From positions 1 to 32,995 of the forward strand of contig JAQZCZ010000013.1 of assembly GCA_028751095.1 (NCBI GenBank): 32,995 nucleotides of DNA. Direction: 5' to 3'. Below the pieces are notes generated by a model that saw only the letters and a program-made list of their open reading frames with translations, searched no databases and had not been told where the DNA came from. The stretch is from Euryarchaeota archaeon Ods01. GTDB lineage: Archaea; Halobacteriota; Halobacteria; Halobacteriales; Halorutilaceae. Shown here piece after piece: positions 8,496-18,175 of this stretch (within the stretch, counting starts at the first letter, position 1; each line of letters opens with the position of its first letter). The position numbers and the translations under genes are program-made.

Positions 8496-9116
8496 TTAGA
8501 CGCGTGAAGACGGGCACAGGTCTTCGAGGACGCAGTCGCCGCAGTCGGGACTGCGTGCCGTACACGTCGCACGCCCGTGGAAGATGAGGAGATGAGAGAC
8601 GAGACCCCAGTCCTCGCGCGGCACCTGCTCGCGAAGGGCGTCCTCTATACCGTCCCGGTCGTCGGTATCGACCAAGCCGAGACGTTGGGAGAGGCGCTGT
8701 ACGTGCGTATCGACGGCGATTCCTTCGTGGGTGCCGAATGCGTTCGACACGACGACGTTCGCCGTCTTCCGTCCTACGCCTTCGACACGTGTCAGGTCGT
8801 TGACGTTCTGCGGTACGTCGCCGTCGAACTCCTCAACGAGGGTCTGCGCCCCCTCACGTAGATGCCGCGCCTTACGGCTGTAGAATCCCGTCGAACGTAC
8901 GAGTTCCTCGACATCTTCCTGCGGCGCTTCCGCCATCGCCTCCGGCGTCGGATACTCGTCGAATAGGTCAGGGGTGACTTTGTTAACGCGTTCGTCGGTA
9001 CACTGTGCCGAGAGAACGGTTGCGACAAGGAGTTCGTACGGTGTCTCGTAGTCAAGGGTGGTATCGGCTTCGGGGTACTCGTCCTTCAGTCGTGAGATTA
9101 TCTCGTCCATCGTCAT
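8496..9116 (-). CDS. nth: Endonuclease III (HhH-GPD, 4Fe-4S)
   Basis: [43 protein letters not shown]-terminal [17 protein letters not shown] iron-sulfur motif. Confidence 0.95.
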   Translation of the reverse strand: MTMDEIISRLKDEYPEADTTLDYETPYELLVATVLSAQCTDERVNKVTPDLFDEYPTPEAMAEAPQEDVEELVRSTGFYSRKARHLREGAQTLVEEFDGDVPQNVNDLTRVEGVGRKTANVVVSNAFGTHEGIAVDTHVQRLSQRLGLVDTDDRDGIEDALREQVPREDWGLVSHLLIFHGRATCTARSPDCGDCVLEDLCPSSRV

Positions 9117-9208
9117 GGGTGGCTTTGACCGCCCGACGACAAAACCCTTCTCACAAGCCTTAATTGTGCGCCGCGCTCATCTCCGAACACAGTCAAGGAG
9201 GTTCAAGA

Positions 9209-10363
9209 TTGCAAACCTCAGACACCACGAAATACTACATTCACGCAAATCTCAGGGCGGACGGCGTCGTAGAGCGGTCCGACGTCGTCGGCGCGATATA
9301 TGGACAGACAGAAGGGTTGTTGGGCGAAGACCTCGACCTCCGCGACCTACAGAACTCCGACAAGATAAGCCGTATGGAAGTTGACGTAGAGAGTCAGAAC
9401 GGGAGTTCACGCGGTACGGTTACGATAGGTAGTAGCCTTGACCGTGTCGAGACCTCCGTACTCGCCGCCTCACTCGAAACCATCGAACGCATCGGTCCTT
9501 GCGAGGCGTCGGTTGAGATAGAACTCGTCGAAGACGTACGTACGACCAAGAGGAAGGAAATCGTTGAGCGCGCCAAGTATATCCACCGCGAGATGTTTGA
9601 CGGTGCCGCGATGGGTACCGAAGAGATGCTCGATGAGGTACGTAAGGGCGTCCGGAAGGGCGAGATTACGGAGTACGCCGGTCTGCCTGCCGGACCGAAC
9701 GTAGCCGAGAGCGACGCCGTCCTCGTCGTCGAAGGACGTGCCGACGTTCTCAACCTTCTCAAGTACGGGGTCAAGAACGCTATCGGAGTCGAAGGTACCG
9801 ACGTTCCCGATGCTGTCGCCGAACTCTCAGACGGGAGAACCGTGACCGCTTTCCTTGACTCAGACAGGGGGGGCGAACTAATACTGAGAGAGCTAGGACA
9901 GGTTGCCGACCTCGACTACGTCGCGCATCCACCCGAAGGGAGATGTGTCGAGGACCTTTCGGGAGAGGAAATAAACGAGGCACTGCGTGACAAGGAGCCT
10001 TACGGAAAAGAAGGTGGGGTAACGGATTTCGAGACAGAAGGAGAGGAAGACACGTCATCCGTAGAAGAGGAGCAAGAGGAAAGCCTCCGCGAACGTCTGG
10101 GTTCGGTCGAAGGCTCCGACGAAGCGGTTCTTCTCGACGGTGACAGACGCGAGGTCGAACGTGTCGACGGCGGCGCGGTCGGCGACGAACTCCGCTCCAG
10201 AAACGGTGAGGTCGAAAGCGTCGTATTCGGCGACAAGATAGACCAGCGCGCTCTTGACGCCGCGAGCGCGGGCGGCGTTAAGACCGTGGTCGGAACCGAA
10301 CTCGGACCGGTCGTCAAGAAGCCGCTCGACATAAACGTCGTGACGGAGTCCGAACTGCCGTGA
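9209..10363 (+). CDS. dnaG: Archaeal DnaG primase-like (TOPRIM) protein
   Basis: [38 protein letters not shown]...; [30 protein letters not shown] and [12 protein letters not shown] at 9209 preceded by AGGAGG preferred over the tracked ATG at 9164. Confidence 0.93.
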   Translation: MQTSDTTKYYIHANLRADGVVERSDVVGAIYGQTEGLLGEDLDLRDLQNSDKISRMEVDVESQNGSSRGTVTIGSSLDRVETSVLAASLETIERIGPCEASVEIELVEDVRTTKRKEIVERAKYIHREMFDGAAMGTEEMLDEVRKGVRKGEITEYAGLPAGPNVAESDAVLVVEGRADVLNLLKYGVKNAIGVEGTDVPDAVAELSDGRTVTAFLDSDRGGELILRELGQVADLDYVAHPPEGRCVEDLSGEEINEALRDKEPYGKEGGVTDFETEGEEDTSSVEEEQEESLRERLGSVEGSDEAVLLDGDRREVERVDGGAVGDELRSRNGEVESVVFGDKIDQRALDAASAGGVKTVVGTELGPVVKKPLDINVVTESELP

Positions 10364-11172
10364 GACCCGAAGTAATCGAGAGGTTCGTCCGCGAAGACCT
10401 CTCCGCTGACTGGCGCGACGTGAGTAGCGAGGTCGTCGAGGGAAACGCTGACGCAACCGTCTTTACGCGCGAAGACGGCGTCGTTGCGGGCGTCGAGGAA
10501 GCGGGCGCTGTCTTCGAGTACTTCGGTGTGGAGCCGTGCCCAGCCGTCGAGGACGGCGAGCGCGTCGAGTCGGGCGACAGTCTTCTAGAACCGTCGGGTG
10601 ACGCAACGAGCCTTCTCCGTGCCGAACGTCTCGCCCTGAACCTTCTCGGCTCTATGAGCGGTGTCGCGTCGGTGACGCGGGACTGCGTGGACCGTATTGA
10701 GCAGGCTGACGCCGACACGAAGGTAGCGGCTACACGGAAGACGACGCCGGGATACCGAGACTTCGAGAAACGCGCAGTCCGTCTCGGTGGCGGCGACCCA
10801 CACCGCCACGACCTGACACACGCCGTGATGATAAAGGAGAACCATATCGAACTCGCCGGTCTCGAAGACGCAGTCAGGCGGGCGCGTGACCAAGCGAGCT
10901 TTACGACCAAGGTAGAAGTCGAAGCCGAGACGCTCGCCGTAGCCGAACGTGCCGCCGACCTCGGCGCTGATATCGTTCTTCTCGACAACATGGACCCCGA
11001 CGAGGTGCAGGTCGCCGTAGACGTTCTCCGGTCAGCCGACGTTACCGTCGAGGCATCGGGCGGAATAACGCCGGACAACGTCGCGGAGTACGCAAAGACG
11101 GGTGTCGACGTAGTTTCGATGGGTAGCCTCGTCCACTCGTCCGAATGGCTTGACCTGTCGATGAAGGTATAG
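10360..11172 (+). CDS. nadC: Nicotinate-nucleotide pyrophosphorylase (carboxylating)
   Basis: [47 protein letters not shown] start overlapping dnaG TGA stop. Confidence 0.95.
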   Translation: MRPEVIERFVREDLSADWRDVSSEVVEGNADATVFTREDGVVAGVEEAGAVFEYFGVEPCPAVEDGERVESGDSLLEPSGDATSLLRAERLALNLLGSMSGVASVTRDCVDRIEQADADTKVAATRKTTPGYRDFEKRAVRLGGGDPHRHDLTHAVMIKENHIELAGLEDAVRRARDQASFTTKVEVEAETLAVAERAADLGADIVLLDNMDPDEVQVAVDVLRSADVTVEASGGITPDNVAEYAKTGVDVVSMGSLVHSSEWLDLSMKV

Positions 11173-11205
11173 TCCCCCAAACCGCAACGGTTATACTTCT
11201 GACCC

Positions 11206-11215
11206 TTCTTTTTTG
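11206..11215 (+). terminator. T-rich transcription terminator candidate downstream of nadC
   Basis: ttcttttttg tract in the nadC-nadA intergenic region. Confidence 0.3.
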
Positions 11216-11274
11216 CTCAAGCCGAAGAAAATACGCAAGAGAAAGAGTGTATTGAAGAAAAAATTTATTCAAAC

Positions 11275-12405
11275 ATGTCAGTAACCGACGACGCCGAACT
11301 TAGCCTCTGGAAGTACAGCGACTCATTGGGCGCTTTACCCGAAGAGTACGAAGATATTCCGGAGGAAGAACGGCTTGAACGCACCGAAGCCGCTCTCGAG
11401 GAACTCGACGATACCGTGGTACTGGGACACAACTACCAGCGCCACTCGGTCACGAGACACGCCGACCACCTCGGTGACTCCCTGCAGTTGTCGCGTCTCG
11501 CGGGCGAAGCCGACGCGCGCAACGTCGTCTTCTGTGGCGTGACCTTCATGGCAGAGACAGCCGACATAGTGACCGACGAGGACCAACGCGTCATAATGCC
11601 GAGCATGGAGGCTTCGTGTCCGATGGCGGGAATGGCGGAGGACATACAGGTCGACGGCGCGTGGAACGAACTCACCGAGGTCGTCCCCGCCGAAGACGTG
11701 ACGCCCGTCACCTACGTCAACTCGTACGCCTCTCTCAAGGCGTTCACCGCCGAAAACGGCGGAACGTGTTGCACATCCTCGAACGCGTCCGACGCCTTCG
11801 AGTGGGCGCTCGACCAAGGCGAGAAGATACTCTTTACGCCCGACAAGCATCTCGCACACAACACCCTCCATGAACTCGGGTACGGCGACGACGACTTCGT
11901 CGTCTGGGACCCTTGGGAAGACGAACTTGGGGGAAACACCCCTGAAGAGATACGTGAGGCGACGTTCATCCTCTGGGAGGGCTTCTGCCAGGTACACGAA
12001 CGGTTCGAAGCATCCGACGTAGCCGACGTGCGTGACGCGCATCCCGATGCCAACGTCATCGTCCATCCCGAATGCCGGCGCGAGGTGGTGGAGGCGGCGG
12101 ACTACGACGGAAGTACATCGACCATCATAGAGAAGGTCGAGAACGCTCCCAAGGGAAGCAAATGGTCAATAGGAACCGAGATACATCTCGTCAAACGGCT
12201 TGCGCGCGAGAATCCCGACAAGGAGGTCTTCGGTCTCTGTGGCGAGGAGTGTATGGACTGTAACGCGATGCGTCAGATAGACCCCGACTTTCTCCTGTAC
12301 GCCCTCGAAGAACTTGCCGATGGAAACGTCGTCAACCGTATCGATGTAGACGAGAACGACAAACGCCTCGCCGAACAGGCGCTTGACACGATGCTCTCGA
12401 TATGA
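11275..12405 (+). CDS. nadA: Quinolinate synthase
   Basis: VVLGHNYQRHSVTRHADHLGDSLQLSRLAGEADARNVVFCGVTFMAETADIV; VHPECRREVVEAADYDGSTSTII; GEECMDCNAM cluster ligands. Confidence 0.97.
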   Translation: MSVTDDAELSLWKYSDSLGALPEEYEDIPEEERLERTEAALEELDDTVVLGHNYQRHSVTRHADHLGDSLQLSRLAGEADARNVVFCGVTFMAETADIVTDEDQRVIMPSMEASCPMAGMAEDIQVDGAWNELTEVVPAEDVTPVTYVNSYASLKAFTAENGGTCCTSSNASDAFEWALDQGEKILFTPDKHLAHNTLHELGYGDDDFVVWDPWEDELGGNTPEEIREATFILWEGFCQVHERFEASDVADVRDAHPDANVIVHPECRREVVEAADYDGSTSTIIEKVENAPKGSKWSIGTEIHLVKRLARENPDKEVFGLCGEECMDCNAMRQIDPDFLLYALEELADGNVVNRIDVDENDKRLAEQALDTMLSI

Positions 12406-13859
12406 AGACGGACGTACTCGTAGTCGGTTCGGGAATCGCGGGCGCAAGCGCGGCGATACGTGCCTCGGAGGAGAGCGACGTCGTCGTCGTCACCGAGGCG
12501 ACGCGCCCCGACGAGACGAACACCGGATGGGCGCAGGGCGGTGTCGCACGCCGTGCCCCCGACGAGGACGCCGACGCTTTCGTCGACGACGTTATCGAAG
12601 CCGGAGCGGGCGAAGGCGACGAGGACGCCGTCGAGACGTTGGTGCGTGAAGGGTCCCGCGTTGTCGATGACTTCCTCGTCGAGGAACTCGGCGTCGAGTT
12701 CGACGAGAACGGCGACGGGTTTGACCTCGCGCGCGAAGGCGGACATTCGAACCGGCGTATTCTACACCACGGCGACGCGACCGGACGAGCGGTACAGGTC
12801 GCGCTGTTACGGCGTCTTGCCGAAAGCGACGCCCGTGTTCTCGAAGGACATACGGCGCTCGAACTCGTCGGCGACGAAGGCGTAGACGGCGCTCTGGTCG
12901 TCGGCGACGGAGACGCCTTCGTAGTCGAAGCGGGCGCGACGGTTCTCGCGACGGGCGGAATCGGTGACGTCTACGGACGCACCACGAACCCGCCAGGAGC
13001 GACGGGCGACGGCGTCGCTATGGCGGCGTTGGCGGGCGCAGAGGTCGAGGATACCGAGTACGTCCAGTTCCATCCGACGGCGCACGCTGAACGCGGCTTC
13101 CTGCTCTCGGAAGCGCTACGCGGCGAGGGCGCAGTTCTCGTCGACGGAGACGGCAGACGTTTCATGGACGCCTACCACGAAGACGGCGAACTCGCACCGC
13201 GTGACATCGTGGCGACCGCCGTCCACGAGGTAAACCGCGACGGACAGGCGTACCTCGACCTGTCGCCCGTTATCGACGACGGCTTCGCCGACGAGTTCCC
13301 GACGGCGTACGAGAACCTGACCGACGAGGAAACCGACTCCGGACTCGTTCCGGTTGCACCCTCCGAACATTTCCTCTGTGGTGGCGTCGTCGTAGACGAG
13401 AACGGACGGTCCTCTATCGACCGGCTGTATGCCGCTGGGGAGACTGCGCGGACAGGGGTACACGGCGCGAACCGTCTCGCGTCGACATCGCTCCTTGAAG
13501 GACTGACTTGGGGGCTACGTGCCGGCGAACACGCCGCCGAGAACGCCGCCGAGCCTCGTTCGGTAGACCGAGAACCCGACGCGTTCAACGGCGATATGCC
13601 CGAGGGCTTCGTCGACACCAAGTTCGACAGGCTCCAGAAAGTTATGTGGGAGAAGGCTGGACCCGTGCGCGACGAAGACGGCTTACGTGAGGCACGTGTC
13701 GAGCTACAACGTCTCCGCGGGGAGGTCAAGTCATACGCACGCGGCAGGCTTAGCCCCGAACTCCACTCGCTCAGAAACGCCGTTGTCGTCGGTCTGCTCA
13801 TCGTCGAGGCGGCTCTCGAAAACGAGGAGACGGTAGGCTGTCACCGCCGAGTTGCGTGA
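12402..13859 (+). CDS. nadB: L-aspartate oxidase
   Basis: FAD-binding VLVVGSGIAGASAAIRA; TGWAQGGVA; EGGHSNRRILHHGDATG; succinate dehydrogenase/fumarate reductase flavoprotein-family fold; overlaps nadA by 4 nt. Confidence 0.95.
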   Translation: MKTDVLVVGSGIAGASAAIRASEESDVVVVTEATRPDETNTGWAQGGVARRAPDEDADAFVDDVIEAGAGEGDEDAVETLVREGSRVVDDFLVEELGVEFDENGDGFDLAREGGHSNRRILHHGDATGRAVQVALLRRLAESDARVLEGHTALELVGDEGVDGALVVGDGDAFVVEAGATVLATGGIGDVYGRTTNPPGATGDGVAMAALAGAEVEDTEYVQFHPTAHAERGFLLSEALRGEGAVLVDGDGRRFMDAYHEDGELAPRDIVATAVHEVNRDGQAYLDLSPVIDDGFADEFPTAYENLTDEETDSGLVPVAPSEHFLCGGVVVDENGRSSIDRLYAAGETARTGVHGANRLASTSLLEGLTWGLRAGEHAAENAAEPRSVDREPDAFNGDMPEGFVDTKFDRLQKVMWEKAGPVRDEDGLREARVELQRLRGEVKSYARGRLSPELHSLRNAVVVGLLIVEAALENEETVGCHRRVA

Positions 13860-13898
13860 GCGTAAGAGTTACTCGGTGCGTCCCCGTACGGAGACACG

Positions 13899-14870
13899 AT
13901 GGACCTAGGTAGGCGGGACTTTCTCAAGATTTGCGCCGCAGGAGGAGCTACCGTAGGCGGCGCTAAGGCGGTCCACAACGTCGCGCTTGGGTACGACAAG
14001 AACCTCGTTTCACAGGACCTAGCCCCGGTTGTCGAAGATGGGTTCGGCGTTCCGTTCGAACATACCGCCGAAGCAGGGGGTGTTCCCGTTGAAATCCATG
14101 CCGGCACGGTAGAGGCGGACGGCGAGTCGTTCCGTTACTCGAATACCGGTAGCGACGAAGCGCGCCGTCTCGACGACCATCTCGGAACTGACGGCGCTCT
14201 CGAACAGTTCGCCGCCGACCTCTCGGCTGTCGAAGACGGAGACTACGTCTTTGAGTTCCACGCTTTCGAGGACTTCTTCGACCGTCTCGAGGGTGCCGAG
14301 ACGCGTGGATATACGGTCGGTGCCCTCCGCGGGGGATACGCCGACGTTCCGGCTGAGAAGGTGCGCGAGTTCGCCGACGCGGACCCACGCGACTCGCGCG
14401 CCCTCCTCGTATCTCTCCGCGACGTATTCGCCGACGAGACGGCTTACGATACGCCGCGTTACCTCGCCGGCGCAGTCACCGACAACATCCTTCGCCGTCG
14501 TCTGAGGCTCCGCCCGTACTTCGAGGAAGACGTAAGCTACGAAGCGCTCGCCGACGGCGAAAATCCGCGCCTGTTCTGTTACGAGTACAGCTACCGTGCC
14601 GCAGAGGGTCTTCACTCCGTGCCGGCGCACGAACAGGAGCCTCCCGTCCTCGCCGCCATGGTGCGCGACCACCGACACAAACACGTCTACTCAGGCGTCG
14701 CGTCGGTCGTCCGCGACTATGACCGAGAACCGTCGTTACGTGTCCCTATGACGTTCGTCGACTACAAGTACACGACACTACGCGACGACTTCCGTCTTAC
14801 CCGTATTGGAGACGGAATCAACGCCTACAACGGCTGGCACAGAGCCGACTCGGTCGACTGGGAGTCGTAA
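13899..14870 (+). CDS. Tat-signal-bearing protein of unknown function (323 aa)
   Basis: N-terminal GRRDFLKICAAGGATVGGA twin-arginine motif; no domain recognised in the rest. Confidence 0.75.
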   Translation: MDLGRRDFLKICAAGGATVGGAKAVHNVALGYDKNLVSQDLAPVVEDGFGVPFEHTAEAGGVPVEIHAGTVEADGESFRYSNTGSDEARRLDDHLGTDGALEQFAADLSAVEDGDYVFEFHAFEDFFDRLEGAETRGYTVGALRGGYADVPAEKVREFADADPRDSRALLVSLRDVFADETAYDTPRYLAGAVTDNILRRRLRLRPYFEEDVSYEALADGENPRLFCYEYSYRAAEGLHSVPAHEQEPPVLAAMVRDHRHKHVYSGVASVVRDYDREPSLRVPMTFVDYKYTTLRDDFRLTRIGDGINAYNGWHRADSVDWES

Positions 14871-14904
14871 TTGTTAAACGGTTCTCGAACCTACATAAAA
14901 TACG

Positions 14905-15819
14905 ATGGGAGAGATAGAAGGCACCGACATTGAGGGGCTTAAGCGCGGCACCGAACTCGTGAAACGCGGCTTCGCGCAGATGCAGAAGGGCGGCGTCATC
15001 ATGGACGTAGTCGACGCCGAACAGGCACGTATCGCCGAGGACGCGGGGGCGGTCGCTGTAATGGCGCTTGAGTCCGTGCCGGCAGACATACGTAAACGCG
15101 GAGGCGTTGCACGTATGGCTCCGGTAGAGACGAACGAAGAGATTCTGGAGGAGGTCTCAATACCGGCGATGGGTAAGGTCCGTATAGGACACGAAGCCGA
15201 GGCGCGCATCCTCGAATCTATCGGCATGGACATGATAGACGAAAGTGAGGTACTGACGCCCGCCGACGAGAAGAACCATATCGACAAACGCGACTTCGAC
15301 ACGCCTTTCGTCTGTGGCGCGCGTGACCTCGGGGAAGCGCTCCGGCGTATAGACGAGGGTGCGGCGATGATACGTACGAAGGGCGAGGCGGGAACCGGCG
15401 ATGTCGCAGAGGCTGTCCGTCACCAGAAGGCGATAAAGGGAGGTATACGTAAGATTCAGGGGATGAACACGGAGGAGCGCCGTAACTACGCCCGAGAAAT
15501 CGAAGCCCCGCTCCCGCTCGTCGAGGAGACGGCAGAACTCGGACGCCTGCCCGTCGTCAACTTCGCCGCGGGCGGTATAGCAACGCCCGCCGACGCCGCA
15601 CTCATGATGCGTCTCGGCTGTGACGGTATCTTCGTCGGAAGCGGTATCTTCGGCGCAGAGGACCCCGAGAGCATGGGGCGCGCAATCGTCGAGGCGGTCA
15701 ACAGTTACGACGACCCGGCGGCTCTCGCGGAGATTTCGCGCAACGTCGGCGGCGGCATGAAGGGCAGGAGCAAGGAGAGCCTGTCGGAAGAAGAACAGCT
15801 CCAGTACCGCGGTAACTGA
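14905..15819 (+). CDS. pdxS: Pyridoxal 5'-phosphate synthase lyase subunit
   Basis: [83 protein letters not shown]. Confidence 0.98.
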   Translation: MGEIEGTDIEGLKRGTELVKRGFAQMQKGGVIMDVVDAEQARIAEDAGAVAVMALESVPADIRKRGGVARMAPVETNEEILEEVSIPAMGKVRIGHEAEARILESIGMDMIDESEVLTPADEKNHIDKRDFDTPFVCGARDLGEALRRIDEGAAMIRTKGEAGTGDVAEAVRHQKAIKGGIRKIQGMNTEERRNYAREIEAPLPLVEETAELGRLPVVNFAAGGIATPADAALMMRLGCDGIFVGSGIFGAEDPESMGRAIVEAVNSYDDPAALAEISRNVGGGMKGRSKESLSEEEQLQYRGN

Positions 15820-15820
15820 G

Positions 15821-16402
15821 ATGCTCGCGGGCGTGGTAGGCGTACAGGGCGACGTGTCGGAGCACCAAGCCGCTTTCCGACGGGCAGGCGAGGAGTTAGG
15901 ACTCGGAGTGGAAACAGTCGCTGTACGGTCTTCGGGAACCGTCCCCGACTGCGACGTAGTCGCCCTCCCAGGAGGCGAAAGCACTACCATATCGTCGCTC
16001 ATCCGGCGCGAAGGAATAGACGACGAGATACGCGAACACGTCGGGGCGGGTAAGCCGATACTGGCGACCTGCGCCGGTCTTATTGTCTTAGGGAGAAACG
16101 ACGACAGCCGCGTCGACTCGCTCGGGTTGCTCGACGTTACCGTCGAACGTAACGCCTTCGGTCGTCAGCGCGAGTCGTTCGAAGCGCCGCTCGAAGTCGA
16201 AGGACTCGACGAGGGTTTCCACGCCGTCTTCATACGCGCCCCCGTCGTCTCAGAGGTCGGCGAAGGCGTCGAGGTTCTCGCCGAGTTCGACGGCGACCCA
16301 GTCGCTGTACGACAGGAAAACGTCGTCGGAACCGCATTCCATCCCGAACTCACCGATGACTACAGGATACACGAACTCCTTCTGAGAGGGCAGGATGACT
16401 GA
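15821..16402 (+). CDS. pdxT: Pyridoxal 5'-phosphate synthase glutaminase subunit
   Basis: GVVGVQGDVSEHQ; LPGGESTTISSLIRREGI; ILATCAGLIVL; GTAFHPELTDDYRIH. Confidence 0.96.
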   Translation: MLAGVVGVQGDVSEHQAAFRRAGEELGLGVETVAVRSSGTVPDCDVVALPGGESTTISSLIRREGIDDEIREHVGAGKPILATCAGLIVLGRNDDSRVDSLGLLDVTVERNAFGRQRESFEAPLEVEGLDEGFHAVFIRAPVVSEVGEGVEVLAEFDGDPVAVRQENVVGTAFHPELTDDYRIHELLLRGQDD

Positions 16403-16694
16403 GGTAGATACAGAAATCATCAAGGAGCTATACGAGGTAATCGAAGACCGGCGGGACAACCCGCGCGAAGAGAGTTACACGTCGAGCCTTTTCGAACACG
16501 AGAAGGGCGTCAACGCCGCTCTCGAAAAGCTCGGAGAGGAGGCGACCGAAGTGACGCTCGCGGCGAAAGACGACGACAGCGGGGAACTCGTCCACGAGAG
16601 CGCCGACCTAATCTACCATCTCTTCGTCGTCCTAGCGGCACGTGACATCGAACTCGAAGAGCTGTTAGATGAACTCAGGGAAAGACGCGGCTAA
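16395..16694 (+). CDS. hisE: Phosphoribosyl-ATP pyrophosphatase
   Basis: SYTSSLFEHEKGVNAALEKLGEEATEVTLAAKDDDSGELVHESADLIYHLFVVLA. Confidence 0.94.
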   Translation: MTEVDTEIIKELYEVIEDRRDNPREESYTSSLFEHEKGVNAALEKLGEEATEVTLAAKDDDSGELVHESADLIYHLFVVLAARDIELEELLDELRERRG

Positions 16695-17251
16695 GGCTGA
16701 GGTGCCGGCTGTCCGCCCTCGGGAGCAGGCATCTGCTGCTGAGCCTGCTGTTGTTCCAGAATCTGCTGGTACTGGTTCTCGCTCACAATAGCTTCGGCTC
16801 CCTGTACGTCGAGAAGTCCGATTAGCTCGCCTGCGTTACCCGAGACGAGGTAGAGAGACTCGCCGCCTGCCTCTATGCTGTCCTCAACCTGCAACGTCTC
16901 GGAGGCGTCTATCTGACCCTCGAAGTCACCCAGAATTTCGTCCAGCGCCTCCTGCTGAGCCTGCTCTAGCTCCTGCTGAAGCTCCTCTGCCCGCTCCATC
17001 TCGTCCTCTGAAAGCTCAGCCTCACCGAACTGTGCCATCTGAGCCTGCTGGAGAAGCTCTTGGTCACTCTGGTTAAGGTCGTCGGTTATCGACTGCTGCG
17101 TCTCAGCGTCCATGCCTACTGCGACGCCGACGGTCGCTTCGCCTTCGGCTTCTAGACCGTTGTCGCCGTTGTCGCCTACTACTCCGTTGAGACATCCCGT
17201 CAACAGAATTAGCGTTACTGCCCCGAACAAGACCGCCTTGCTTTGCCACAT
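16691..17251 (-). CDS. Predicted lipoprotein with Gln-rich and acidic coiled-coil-like region, unknown function
   Basis: Signal peptide with lipobox LTGC; QQELEQAQQEALDEIL and C-terminal QYQQILEQQQAQQQMPAPEGGQPAPQP. Confidence 0.75.
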   Translation of the reverse strand: MWQSKAVLFGAVTLILLTGCLNGVVGDNGDNGLEAEGEATVGVAVGMDAETQQSITDDLNQSDQELLQQAQMAQFGEAELSEDEMERAEELQQELEQAQQEALDEILGDFEGQIDASETLQVEDSIEAGGESLYLVSGNAGELIGLLDVQGAEAIVSENQYQQILEQQQAQQQMPAPEGGQPAPQP

Positions 17252-17305
17252 CTGTAAACTTCCTAACAGTTCCGCACGTAAATCAATAGTGGAAGAGTCC
17301 GCCAG

Positions 17306-17740
17306 CTAACTGTCAAATATATCGAAGTAGGCTTCTACATCCTCGCGCTGGACCGTCCGTCGTCCGGCGTGTTGGGCGAGCCTCTCCGCCGCCTCGGCAA
17401 CCCGAGTCGCCCAGTCTTCAAGATGTGCGGCGAGGGCAACGCGTGCGTCCTTGCTCACGCGGTAGTCCTCGATACGCAGACGCGCTATTCGGTCGACAGG
17501 AGCGACAGGGAGTATCAGGTCGCTCTTTCGCGCGTCGGGTATCTCGAACTCGAAGTCCTCTGCCATCACGGTTTTTCGTCCGTCCTCGGCGGCGTTCTCG
17601 GCGGCTATGACGGCAAGAGCCGCGCCTTTGTCCTGTATCCTCTCGGCGAGTTCCTCCGCCGCACCCGACGAGACGCGCATCTCGGGAGCGACCTCGCGTA
17701 TCAGTTTGTCGACGGGCGAGTAGGGCAGTTCGACCGTCAC
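17306..17740 (-). CDS. Archaeal histone with two fused histone folds
   Basis: MTVELPYSPVDKLIREVAPEMRVSSGAAEELAERIQDKGAALAVIAAENAAEDGRKTVMAEDFEF + second fold LPVAPVDRIARLRIEDYRVSKDARVALAAHLEDWATRVAEAAERLAQHAGRRTVQREDVEAYFD; GTG start. Confidence 0.93.
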   Translation of the reverse strand: MTVELPYSPVDKLIREVAPEMRVSSGAAEELAERIQDKGAALAVIAAENAAEDGRKTVMAEDFEFEIPDARKSDLILPVAPVDRIARLRIEDYRVSKDARVALAAHLEDWATRVAEAAERLAQHAGRRTVQREDVEAYFDIFDS

Positions 17741-18150
17741 CGAACCACCGTCACGGGAACGTTCGCCTTTCTGACTAGCTCCTGTGCCACGCTACCGACC
17801 ACGTCCTCGTACTGCGTCGAGACGCCACGGTGTCCGACGAACACAGAGTCGGCATCGGTTTCGTCGGCGTAATCGGCGACTTCCTCGGCGGCGTCTCCGT
17901 ACAGCGACTTTGTCGAGGCGTCGATACCGGCGTCCTCGGCAACCTCGGCAGAGTCGGAAAGGACGGTTTCGCTGCGTGCCTCTGCGTCCGACATGTCTTC
18001 TATCAGGGTCCGTCCCTCTTCAGAGTATATCTCGGGGGTGATTGCGTGGACTAACTCGACCTCAGCGCCGAGAGGCTCCGCGAACGACGCGGCGTGACGG
18101 ACCGCTTCGTCGCTTTCGTCGGAGCCGTCGACGGCGACTATGAATCTCAT
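17737..18150 (-). CDS. Universal stress protein (UspA) family
   Basis: MRFIVAVDGSDESDEAVRHAASFAEPLGAEVELVHAI...VFVGHRGVSTQYEDVVGSVAQELVRKANVPVTVVR; start trimmed to 18150. Confidence 0.95.
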   Translation of the reverse strand: MRFIVAVDGSDESDEAVRHAASFAEPLGAEVELVHAITPEIYSEEGRTLIEDMSDAEARSETVLSDSAEVAEDAGIDASTKSLYGDAAEEVADYADETDADSVFVGHRGVSTQYEDVVGSVAQELVRKANVPVTVVR

Positions 18151-18175
18151 GTTCCGTAGTTTCGTCGCTACGAAG

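Noticed and set aside
15157-16002. 281-aa minus ORF across pdxS/pdxT
   Set aside because: Shadow ORF opposite two unambiguous genes
16735-17050. Repeated CTGCTG/CAGCAG-like tracts as a possible tandem repeat element
   Set aside because: Explained by Gln/Glu-rich codons in the lipoprotein CDS; imperfect and in frame
17306-17740. Two-fold histone as a novel fusion
   Set aside because: Tandem fused histone folds are the known form in haloarchaea, so the architecture itself is not new
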